A stretch of 64,000 nucleotides of DNA from an uncultured Clostridia bacterium (GTDB taxonomy: Bacteria > Bacillota > Clostridia > Oscillospirales > Ruminococcaceae), in assembly GCA_947089135.1 (NCBI GenBank), contig CAMUJF010000015.1:1-64000 (forward strand). The letters are read 5' to 3'. The notes under the pieces are model-generated. The model was not told the origin of the DNA, did not search any database, and saw only the letters and a list, made by a program, of their open reading frames with translations. Each line of letters begins with the position of its first letter. Position 1 is the stretch's first letter. Positions 8,344 to 15,546 of the stretch are shown here, piece after piece. The position numbers and the translations under genes are program-made.

Positions 8344-8372
8344 TTGACAAATTGATTATGTCATGATATAAT
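8344..8372 (+). promoter_or_regulatory. Promoter of tRNA-Leu
   Basis: TTGACA (8344-8349) and TATAAT (8367-8372) are separated by 17 bases, a consensus promoter ending 17 bases before the mature tRNA. Confidence 0.85.
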
Positions 8373-8389
8373 AAGTATAATTGTATTGT

Positions 8390-8476
8390 GCCGCTGTGGT
8401 GAAATCGGCAGACACGAGGGACTTAAAATCCCTTGGTAGCAATACCGTACGAGTTCAAGTCTCGTCAGCGGCACCA
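8390..8476 (+). tRNA. tRNA-Leu (anticodon TAA)
   Basis: This is 87 bases long. The acceptor arms GCCGCTG (8390-8396) and CAGCGGC (8466-8472) pair fully, followed by discriminator A and an encoded CCA (8474-8476). The anticodon stem-loop reads GGGACTTAAAATCCC with TAA at its centre. A long variable arm and the T-loop TTCAAGT mark a class II leucine tRNA. The DNA behind it is a patchwork of small repeats and dead genes, consistent with repeated use as an integration site. Confidence 0.93.
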
Positions 8477-8602
8477 TCTTTCCTTAGGAAAAAAGATATT
8501 TAGCTCTCAAATGGCTTAGGTAGGCGGTTTGAGGGCAATTCTTTTGCCAAAAAACGAAGTAAAAATCCGTAGATATTTTTAAGGGGTTTTTAGGGGCAAA
8601 CA

Positions 8603-8793
8603 GGATTTGAACCCTTTTCGTAAAAATTTTTCGATAAATATTGTATATAATGACAAAATTAAAAGGAACATATGGAAAACATACAGAAATCCTATCCGAA
8701 TAGCGACAGTAGAAAATTTTCGAAAAAAAACATGAAATATTGTCGGTATTCAACAATCTGTAGGAAAAAAGATTTTTAAGGGATTTGAACCCT
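8603..8793. repeat. 13-bp direct repeat resembling tRNA T-arm sequence
   Basis: GGATTTGAACCCT occurs exactly at 8603-8615 and 8781-8793. Its complement contains GGGTTCAAATCC, the consensus of a tRNA T-arm. Neither copy belongs to a complete tRNA. They may be leftover ends of tRNA-targeted integrations behind tRNA-Leu. The enclosed AT-rich DNA otherwise holds only a doubtful 35-codon lysine-rich frame (8672-8779, preceded by AAAAGGAAC). Confidence 0.5.
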
Positions 8794-8842
8794 AAAAATA
8801 AATATTACCAAAATTTCAAAATAAAATATGTGCAAAACAGAG

Positions 8843-8885
8843 AAAGCCATGTTAAGTGTAAATCATTTAACATGGCTTTTTTTAT
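8843..8885 (+). terminator. Intrinsic terminator
   Basis: Stem AAAGCCATGTTAA (8843-8855) pairs perfectly with 8867-8879 across an 11-base loop and runs into a stretch of T residues. It has no intact gene in front of it other than tRNA-Leu, some 370 bases upstream. Confidence 0.8.
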
Positions 8886-8897
8886 TGCCCAAATTAT

Positions 8898-9323
8898 GGA
8901 GGTTATGTCAAATGGAAAACGAAAGAAACAAACCCGATTGTCCGTTGATCGGGCAGCTTTTTTGCGGATTCCGACCATGAAAAATATTTCAAAGATTTCA
9001 TAGAAAATAACCCACTCGGCGGCAGCAGATTTTATGCTGCTGTTTTTCTTTTATCCGCGGAATTTGATTTACGGAAACGTTCCAAAAATTCAATAATTAA
9101 CGGTACTTTCGATTTCGGAAAAATAAATTTGAAAGGTATCTCGGCAGACGGCTATACCATATATAAAGCAGCGAAAACCGTATACACGGAAAATCCCGAA
9201 ATCACTGCGACAGAACTTTTCGATAAAGAGCTTGCAGACGATTTGGTACTGTACATCATTTTCAACGGCTTTTTGGTCGCTGAAAACGGTATAAAAATTT
9301 TAGAACTGGAGGGCGAAAAATGA
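8898..9323 (+). pseudogene. Fused remnants of integrated-element genes
   Basis: A start with ribosome binding site (AATTATGGAGG) leads, in the frame of the ATG at 8912, into MENERNKPDCPLIGQ. This is like the beginning of a conserved small protein on clostridial conjugative elements, but it ends after about 22 codons. From about 8955 another frame is open to the stop at 9323 (SDHEKYFKDFIENNPLGGSR, later KGISADGYTIYKAAK and DLVLYIIFNGFLV) without its own start. It looks like a deletion that joined the head of one gene to the tail of another. The function of the second part is unknown. The link to conjugative elements is recall-based. Confidence 0.45.
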
Positions 9324-9720
9324 TTGGCGTTAAGGTAAATTACGAACGGCAAGCGTTTCGGCGACGGAAAAATATCGGTATCCGCTTCGGCTTGCAATGA
9401 TGGAATTAATTTCGGAGAGCTTGTCTCAATAAATAATTATGAGGATATATCAGAGCTTTGCGGACGATATGTAAAGCTGGACGTGCAGCTTACCGCGTCC
9501 TCTGACGGAAAACCCTCCGAACTTTTTGATATTACAATTATGTCTAAAGAGGCAGAACTGCCCGATTATTCCAACGCAGAACCGATTGCGGAAATTATTT
9601 CAAAGAATGCGACAAAGGTCAACGTTCCTATAAATATCCGCGCGGATATTTCGGACGATTGCCTTAAATCGGATATTACAATCGAATGGTCGAGTGAAAG
9701 CGACAAGGTAAGCTTGCGCT
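9320..9720 (+). pseudogene. Frameshifted, truncated hypothetical gene
   Basis: The ATG at 9320 overlaps the previous stop (ATGA) but its frame closes quickly. From about 9345 a second frame is open and reads GDGKISVSA, GINFGELVSINNYEDISELC and KLDVQLTASSDGKPSELFDI up to about 9715, where similarity to an ordinary protein ends at the boundary with an IS256 fragment. One indel near 9345 and the downstream interruption make it a pseudogene. The overlap with the previous remnant indicates that both came from the same former operon. I do not recognise the family. Confidence 0.45.
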
Positions 9721-9982
9721 TTAATTTCTTCAAGCTTTCAAGCTGCGTTTTTACCGTCTTTTTCGAGTACCCGTTCCGGTAGTTTTTCGACATACCGTTT
9801 TCGTCTGTATTCGACACACGTTCGCTTTTTTCGTAACCGAGTTTTTCTTCAAGTTCCGCCTCCATTACCGTCTGAAGCACATCGCTGAACAGCTCTTTCA
9901 TGCTGTTCATAATGTCCGTTGTACTTGTAAAATGTTGGCTGTTTACAAATTCCTTAAGCAATTCCTTTGATGTTTTTTCCAT
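9720..9982 (-). pseudogene. IS256-family transposase N-terminal fragment
   Basis: From the ATG at 9982 the frame reads leftwards through MNSMKELFSDVLQTVMEAEL, EEKLGYEKSERV and NYRNGYSKKTVKT, the classic N-terminal region of IS256-type transposases. Similarity stops about 90 residues in, where the sequence crosses into the truncated gene on the plus strand. An AAAGGAAGTGC ribosome binding site and an IS end-like stretch near 10030-10075 lie upstream. The catalytic domain is absent. It is oriented like the C-terminal fragment at 5788-5917 but is not contiguous with it. Confidence 0.75.
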
Positions 9983-10090
9983 AGTTAAAGCACTTCCTTT
10001 CAGATTTTTCCTTTCTCTAAGTTTTGTCTGATCGGAAGTGCTTTATTCTTTTTACACAAAATTCGGTTGGGTTTCTATAAAGGCGGAAAT

Positions 10091-11872
10091 TCAGCTTTCA
10101 GGAACTTCCTGCCGCGCAGTGCAAAGCTTATAGTAGTCTCCCTTTTTAGCCATTAACTCGTCGTGGTTTCCGCACTCGGTTATGCCTCGGTTGGAAACGT
10201 ACATTATCTTGTCGCAGTTGCGGATTGTGGAAAGTCTATGGGCGATGATAAAAGATGTTCTGCCCTCCAACAGCCTGTCGAGACCCTCCTGCAAAAGCTT
10301 TTCGGTTTTTGCGTCAATGGAGGACGTGGCTTCGTCCAGAACAAGGATTTTCGGATCGCTTATAAGCGTTCTCGCAAATGCGATAAGCTGCTTCTGACCC
10401 TGCGAGAGCATTGAACCGCCCTCGTTTATCATGGTGTCGTAGCCGTCTGGGAATTCCCTTATGAACTCGTCCGCGCGTACCGTTTCGCAGGCTTTGATTA
10501 TTTCGTCCATTGTTGCGTCAAGCTTGCCGTAGCGGATATTGTCCGCGATAGTGCCGCTGAACACCACGCTGTCCTGAAGCATTATTCCCATTTGGGAGCG
10601 CAGGGATTTCAAGGTTATGTCACGTACATTATAGCCGTCGATGAGCACCGCTCCCTCGGTAACGTCATAGAATCTGGAAATAAGATTTACTATAGTAGTC
10701 TTGCCCGCGCCTGTTGGTCCTACCAATGCAACGCTCTCGCCCTTTTTAACCTCAAAGGACAGGTTTTCAAGAACAGTCTTGCTCTCGTCGTATGCAAAGG
10801 TAACATTGTCGAAGCTGACGTTTCCCTCGATAGGAGGAAGCTCTTCCGCACCTTCTTTGTCGTTTACCTTAACAGGTTCGTCGAGAGTTTCAAAAATTCT
10901 TTCCAAGTAGGATACCGCATTGATAAAGTTATTAAACAGGTTTGCAAGGTTCAAAATAGGCTGCCAGAAACGTGAGGCGTATCCCGACATCGCCACGATA
11001 GTACCCAGCGATACCGACGAGGGACCCATTATGAGCAGCCCCACAAAATATATGGCGGAGCCGATAACAGCCGAAATGGTATCAACTGTTGGCCACAAAA
11101 GGTTATTGCAGGTAACGGCTTTCATCCAGCTTTTCCGGTATGCCTCGGAAAGTCCGCTGAATATCTCGGCGTTCTCGTCCTCGCGCACAAAAAGCTGGGT
11201 AACCTTTACGCCAACAATTCCCTCGTGGAGGTAGGCATTCAGGTTGGAGCTTTTGTTGTTCACCCTCTGCCACGCTCTGCGCTGACGCTTTTTTATCAGC
11301 AGTATAAAGCCCGCTAAAAAGGGTACGCCCGCCAGAATGACCAGAGCCATTTTCCAGTGCATGGCGAACATAAACACTGCAATGAATATCAGGTTGAAAA
11401 TTTCAAGGATAAAGGTTATGATACCGTTTGAAAGGGTGTCGGACACGCTGTTGACGTAGTTGATGATGCGTACGAGAATTTTTCCGTGGGGACGGCTGTC
11501 GTAGTACTCAAAGGAAAGCCGCTGCAAATGCTCGAACAGGTCTGTTCTTATGTCGAAGATTATGTCCTGTCCAACCTTTGTCATTATGCGGGAGCGTATT
11601 GTGGAGAAAACGATGTTCACCACGATAGTCAAAAGCAGCAGAGCCGCCATTATCAGCAGCTTTGGGATATTCTTTTCAGGTATGGCTTCATCGATAGCCC
11701 GCTGTGTTATGACCGGAGAGAAAAGTCCGATAATAACCGCTGCCGCGCTGAGCAGAAGCGCTGCTATCATTCGTTTTTTGTATCTGGTCACATAGACCAT
11801 TGCCCTTTTAAGATGACGTATGTCGAAAGGGGATTCAAGCTGTTCGTCAACGTCGTATTTATTTCGTGCCAT
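10091..11872 (-). CDS. ABC exporter half-transporter, consensus catalytic site
   Basis: This is a multidrug/lipid-type ABC exporter subunit of 593 residues. It has six transmembrane helices in the first 330 residues and a C-terminal nucleotide-binding domain with Walker A GPTGAGKTT, signature LSQGQKQL (altered from LSGGQ), Walker B ILVLDEATSSID with the catalytic Glu, and H-loop IIAHRLS. Together with the upstream partner it should form a heterodimer with one active and one degenerate ATP site, as in BmrCD or TM287/288. Its ribosome binding site lies at the end of an 88-nt stem-loop element. The stop is followed by the IS256 fragment region. Confidence 0.9.
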   Translation of the reverse strand: MARNKYDVDEQLESPFDIRHLKRAMVYVTRYKKRMIAALLLSAAAVIIGLFSPVITQRAIDEAIPEKNIPKLLIMAALLLLTIVVNIVFSTIRSRIMTKVGQDIIFDIRTDLFEHLQRLSFEYYDSRPHGKILVRIINYVNSVSDTLSNGIITFILEIFNLIFIAVFMFAMHWKMALVILAGVPFLAGFILLIKKRQRRAWQRVNNKSSNLNAYLHEGIVGVKVTQLFVREDENAEIFSGLSEAYRKSWMKAVTCNNLLWPTVDTISAVIGSAIYFVGLLIMGPSSVSLGTIVAMSGYASRFWQPILNLANLFNNFINAVSYLERIFETLDEPVKVNDKEGAEELPPIEGNVSFDNVTFAYDESKTVLENLSFEVKKGESVALVGPTGAGKTTIVNLISRFYDVTEGAVLIDGYNVRDITLKSLRSQMGIMLQDSVVFSGTIADNIRYGKLDATMDEIIKACETVRADEFIREFPDGYDTMINEGGSMLSQGQKQLIAFARTLISDPKILVLDEATSSIDAKTEKLLQEGLDRLLEGRTSFIIAHRLSTIRNCDKIMYVSNRGITECGNHDELMAKKGDYYKLCTARQEVPES

Positions 11873-11884
11873 AATTATGACCGT

Positions 11885-11972
11885 TCCTTTCCGAGTTTTG
11901 CGGTTTCCGCAAAGAAATCGAGGCGGCAGCCGAAGAAGTAAAACTCAAAACTTGAAAAACTTGTTTTTCAAG
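11885..11972 (-). other. Intercistronic stem-loop element with ribosome binding site, copy A
   Basis: This 88-nt segment between the two exporter genes consists, in transcript order, of a perfect hairpin (CTTGAAAAAC/GTTTTTCAAG, 11951-11972), a second weaker stem (GAGTTTTA paired with TAAAACTC-like sequence) and AAAGGA, the ribosome binding site of the next gene. It aligns end to end with 58071-58157 in an unrelated ABC operon. Confidence 0.5.
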
Positions 11973-12010
11973 ACTATCACTTCTTTACCGTTGTGAAAAC
12001 AGGTTTTTCT

Positions 12011-12115
12011 TATACTAATCCATCATTGGAATTATGAACAAGAAATTGCCGCTAAAGCTTGCATATATGGATTTTGCGGCGAGAGATCGTGCATAATTCA
12101 ATGAGAGATTAGTAT
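12011..12115. repeat. MITE-like palindromic repeat, copy 1
   Basis: This is a 105-bp imperfect palindrome with ends TATACTAATC and GATTAGTATT and inner GAATTATG/CATAATTC. It matches the copies at 48685, 51313 and 51505. Its right edge touches the stop codon of the upstream exporter gene, so it is transcribed within that operon. Confidence 0.85.
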
Positions 12116-13869
12116 TATTCCACGCTTCCCTGCTGGAGGCGGTATATCTCGCTGTAGTAGCCGTTTTCGTTTTTGAGCAGCTCCTCGTGGGTGCCCGTTT
12201 CAGAAATATTTCCGTCCTTGAGAATGATTATCTTGTCCGCGTCCTTTGCGGAGGAAATTCTCTGGGCGATGATTATTTTTGTGCATTTGAAGTCAAGAGC
12301 CGCAAGATTTTCCTGAATGTGCTTTTCGGTCTCTAAGTCAACGGCGGAGGTGGTGTCGTCCAGTATCAGGATCGCAGGGCGTACTGCCAATGCCCTTGCA
12401 AGAGATATCCTCTGCTTCTGACCGCCCGAAAGTCCTACGCCCCGCTCGCCCACGATAGTCTCGTAACCGTCGCTGAGGTTGGCTATGAAATTATCCGCGT
12501 CGGCTGCGTGAGCGAATTTGTGAACGTCCTCCTCGGGCATATCGCTGTCTCCGAAAGCAATATTGCCGTCAATGGTATCAGACCACAAAAGTACGTCCTG
12601 CATAGCCATACCGATATTTCTGCGCAGGGTCTCAAGCTTGATGAACCGCACGTTTACGCCGTCCACCAGAACTTCGCCACGCTTCGGGTCGTACAGTCGG
12701 GGTATCATGTTCACCAGGGTGGTTTTTCCCGAACCTGTTTCGCCCATAATGGCTACCGTCTCACCCGCGTTTATCTTGAAGCTCACATCTTTCAGTACCG
12801 GCGTTCCGTCGTAGGAAAAGCTTACGTTTTTGAACTCAACATCGCCCTTGAGCTTTTCGGACATTTTTTTTGCGTCGACTCTGTTTACAATGAACGGACG
12901 GGAGTAGTAGACCTCTACTATCTTCGAGGCGGACGCCATAAACCTTTGCAGGTCGTTGATAAGAGCGCCAACGTTTCTCATAGGGTTTGAAAGAGTCCAG
13001 ATAAGTCCGCTGAAAGCCACATATTCTCCCATGGTGAGCCTGCCGGTGATGACGAATATTCCGCCCGCTATGAGCTGTACGACTGTGAGTCCCTGCGCCG
13101 TAGTTTCTATGTACGGAAAGTATTTCAGCCATGTCATAGCCGCGGTCTTGTTGGCTTCGGAGTACTCCTTGTTCTTTTCGCTGAAACGGTCTATCTCGTA
13201 GTCCTCGCGGGCAAAGGCGCGCACAACGCGGTTTCCGGCGATATTTTCCTGAGCTGCCGTGTTGAGCTTGGAAAGCCTTTCACGCAGATCCACGTATTTG
13301 GGACCCACGTCCTTGCGGAAGATACCCGAAATTATAAATATAAGCGGGGTCAGCGCAAGCAGACAGAGCGCCATTACCGGGTCGAGGACAAAGAAGTACA
13401 CCGTTGATGTTGTGAACAGCACGATGCTTTCCAGCAGAGCCTTTATTATCCATGCAACGCTGTGGCGCACCATATCAAGGTCTCCCGAAAGGCGGGTCAT
13501 TATATCGCCCGTGCTGCTGCGGTCGTAAAAAGTCATATCCTGCTTCTGAACGTTTGCGAAAAGGTAGTTCCTTATCTTTGACAGCATACCCTGGGAGCAG
13601 ACCTCGTAGAGCATATTGGAGCTGAACTGGATAACAGTCCTCACAAGGGTAAACACTATCATGCCCAGACAAAGCATAATGAGCAGACGCCTGCCGGTCA
13701 CAAGATTTTCCGCGGCGTTGTCGTTGTAAATAAAGGTATCCACGATCTTTCTGCCGAAGATCGGGTTGGTAAGATACATGATCTGTCCGATCATGGTCAT
13801 GAACAGAGCAAGAATATATCTTCCCCTGTAGCCTTTCATGTTTTCCCATATCCATTTTATCTGAAACAT
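12115..13869 (-). CDS. ABC exporter half-transporter, degenerate catalytic site
   Basis: This ABC exporter subunit has 584 residues: six transmembrane helices, then a nucleotide-binding domain with Walker A GETGSGKTT and a full signature LSGGQKQR. Walker B reads ILILDDTTSAVD, so the catalytic Glu is replaced by Asp, and the H-loop reads IIAQRIS, with Gln for His. These two changes mark the non-hydrolysing half-site subunit of heterodimeric exporters. A family-typical pair is completed by the downstream gene. CCCTCC complement (GGAGGG) precedes the ATG. No regulator lies next to it. The substrate is unknown; drugs, lipids or peptides are possible. Confidence 0.9.
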   Translation of the reverse strand: MFQIKWIWENMKGYRGRYILALFMTMIGQIMYLTNPIFGRKIVDTFIYNDNAAENLVTGRRLLIMLCLGMIVFTLVRTVIQFSSNMLYEVCSQGMLSKIRNYLFANVQKQDMTFYDRSSTGDIMTRLSGDLDMVRHSVAWIIKALLESIVLFTTSTVYFFVLDPVMALCLLALTPLIFIISGIFRKDVGPKYVDLRERLSKLNTAAQENIAGNRVVRAFAREDYEIDRFSEKNKEYSEANKTAAMTWLKYFPYIETTAQGLTVVQLIAGGIFVITGRLTMGEYVAFSGLIWTLSNPMRNVGALINDLQRFMASASKIVEVYYSRPFIVNRVDAKKMSEKLKGDVEFKNVSFSYDGTPVLKDVSFKINAGETVAIMGETGSGKTTLVNMIPRLYDPKRGEVLVDGVNVRFIKLETLRRNIGMAMQDVLLWSDTIDGNIAFGDSDMPEEDVHKFAHAADADNFIANLSDGYETIVGERGVGLSGGQKQRISLARALAVRPAILILDDTTSAVDLETEKHIQENLAALDFKCTKIIIAQRISSAKDADKIIILKDGNISETGTHEELLKNENGYYSEIYRLQQGSVE

Positions 13870-14120
13870 ATTGAACCCTCCCCGCGCAAAAACGGTCTTT
13901 GACTTTAAACTTTATCGTACACCGAAACCGCGGACTTTCTTTAATTTTAGTTATCCGCGCCGAAACAATTTAAGCCTTATTATAACAGATTAAAAAAAAA
14001 AATAAAGGGGTTTGCGATAAATTCTTTCCGTCGTTTGCAACGAATTTTTTCCTCATTTTCAAATATGATTTGTGGAAATTTCTGTTTAAACGTTTAATGG
14101 TAAATTATAGCAGCAAATAA

Positions 14121-14155
14121 AAAACGGAGCACTCACGTGCCCCGCGTTTTACGCT
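14121..14155 (-). terminator. Intrinsic terminator after the TSUP gene
   Basis: On the minus strand GGGGCAC-GTGA-GTGCTCC (one G-U pair) is followed by CGTTTTTTATTT, seven bases after the stop at 14162. The AT-rich stretch 13890-14120 beyond it shows no gene. Confidence 0.75.
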
Positions 14156-14161
14156 TAAAAC

Positions 14162-14935
14162 TTAAAAAATGTACTCCGTAAAAATCATAACAACGCCGAG
14201 CGACAGCAGTACTCCTCCCACCGCCCTGTTCAGGACTTTCGGAGAAGCCTTGTTTGCAAACCGCGCCGCAATGGCAGCTCCCGCAAGAGTGAAAATTATG
14301 CACATTGCAAGAATAAAAATATCGGGTACCGCGCCGTCTATAACGAAGTGGGAAGCCGCTCCCGTCAGCGCGGTAAAGCTCATGATAAACACGCTCGTAC
14401 CCACCGCCGTTTTAAGCTCGTATCCCAGCACGCTTGTCAGAACAAACAGCATCATCATGCCGCCTCCCGCGCCCACAAATCCGCATATAAAGCCTATCAT
14501 CATTCCGCACAAAACGGACTGTACCGCCGCGGTCTTTTTGTCCTTTTTCATCATCTTGCTTTCAGTGGCGGTAACAGGCTTTACAAGAAACTTTACTCCA
14601 AGCAGAGTGGTCATTATCACTGAAAACCCGCCTATCGCCGTACCCGGAAGAAGTGAAGCGATAAAGCTTCCGATCAGCGTAAAGCACAGCACGGATATCA
14701 TCATTATCACGCCATTGCGGATATCCAGATTCTTGTTTTTTCCGTATGTGTACGCCGAAGCTGCGGAGGCCAAAACGTCGGAGGCAAGGGCTATTCCCAC
14801 TGCCTGATAGGGTTCAACGTTCAGAAAGGTTATGAGCATGGGGGATATGACAGCGGCGGCGGAAAGTCCGGCTATTCCCGTACCCAAACCCGCCCCCAGT
14901 CCCGCTATAAGTGAAACGATTATTTTTACAAGCAT
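14162..14935 (-). CDS. TSUP-family (TauE/SafE) membrane permease
   Basis: This is an integral membrane protein of 257 residues with seven to eight helices and the two internally repeated glycine/proline-rich segments of the family (GAGLGTGIAGLSAAAVISPM near the start, GFICGFVGAGGGMMML near the middle). Family members move sulfite, sulfoacetate or other organic anions out of or into the cell. The frame is open further upstream, but the ATG at 14935 is preferred: it follows the maf stop by one base and GAAAGGA lies before it. It is coupled to maf. The substrate is unknown. Confidence 0.85.
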   Translation of the reverse strand: MLVKIIVSLIAGLGAGLGTGIAGLSAAAVISPMLITFLNVEPYQAVGIALASDVLASAASAYTYGKNKNLDIRNGVIMMISVLCFTLIGSFIASLLPGTAIGGFSVIMTTLLGVKFLVKPVTATESKMMKKDKKTAAVQSVLCGMMIGFICGFVGAGGGMMMLFVLTSVLGYELKTAVGTSVFIMSFTALTGAASHFVIDGAVPDIFILAMCIIFTLAGAAIAARFANKASPKVLNRAVGGVLLSLGVVMIFTEYIF

Positions 14936-14936
14936 T

Positions 14937-15515
14937 TTACAAGAGTCCTTTCTCAATTGATTCGGCAAATGAAGCTAATTCCCTTTTAAGCCTTGCGGCG
15001 GGAAGTCCCATTACCGTGAAAAAATCCCCCTCTATGCCCTTTATAAGTATGCAGCCCTCACCCTGTATCCCGTATGCGCCCGCCTTGTCCATAGGGTCTC
15101 CGGTGGCAATGTAGGCGCGTATCTCTTCGTCCGACAGCGGATAAAATTCCACTTTTGTTGATTCCGAAAAGCTTCTCTTTTTTTCTCCGTTGGAAATGCA
15201 GACTCCCGTTACCACCCTGTGGACTTTTCCGGAAAGCATTTTCAGCATTCGGTAAGCGTCCTCTTCGTCAGCAGGCTTTCCCAGTATTTCGCCGTCGACG
15301 ATCACCACTGTGTCGCTGCCTATGACAATGCTTTCGGGGTGCAGCGCGGAAACGTGTTCCGCCTTTTTTACCGCGAGAAATTCCGCACTGTTGTCGGCGG
15401 ATATGCCCTTTGGCAAAGTTTCGTCAACGTCCGCGGGAATTATATCAAAATGCGGAACAACATACCCCAGCAGTTCCTTTCGTCTCGGAGAAGCCGAGGC
15501 GAGGATAACGTCCAT
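14937..15515 (-). CDS. maf: Maf/YhdE nucleoside-triphosphate pyrophosphatase
   Basis: This is a cytoplasmic nucleotide pyrophosphatase of 192 residues that hydrolyses non-canonical or dTTP/UTP-type nucleotides. It has the family start ILASASPRRKELL, the catalytic region SDTVV and KPADEEDA, and GAYGIQG near the end. The ATG at 15515 is chosen because the domain begins right after it and AAAGGACT precedes it; a longer frame would overlap the ABC gene upstream. It sits 31 bases behind the MacB-like gene and one base ahead of the TSUP gene. Confidence 0.93.
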   Translation of the reverse strand: MDVILASASPRRKELLGYVVPHFDIIPADVDETLPKGISADNSAEFLAVKKAEHVSALHPESIVIGSDTVVIVDGEILGKPADEEDAYRMLKMLSGKVHRVVTGVCISNGEKKRSFSESTKVEFYPLSDEEIRAYIATGDPMDKAGAYGIQGEGCILIKGIEGDFFTVMGLPAARLKRELASFAESIEKGLL

Positions 15516-15546
15516 TTTATCAGTCCTTTTCAACGATATTATACAA

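Noticed and set aside
8672..8779. 35-codon lysine-rich frame after tRNA-Leu with AAAAGGAAC and a TATAAT upstream
   Set aside because: There is no -35 box, the composition simply mirrors the AT-rich DNA, and the region is full of remnants. It is too weak to call a gene.
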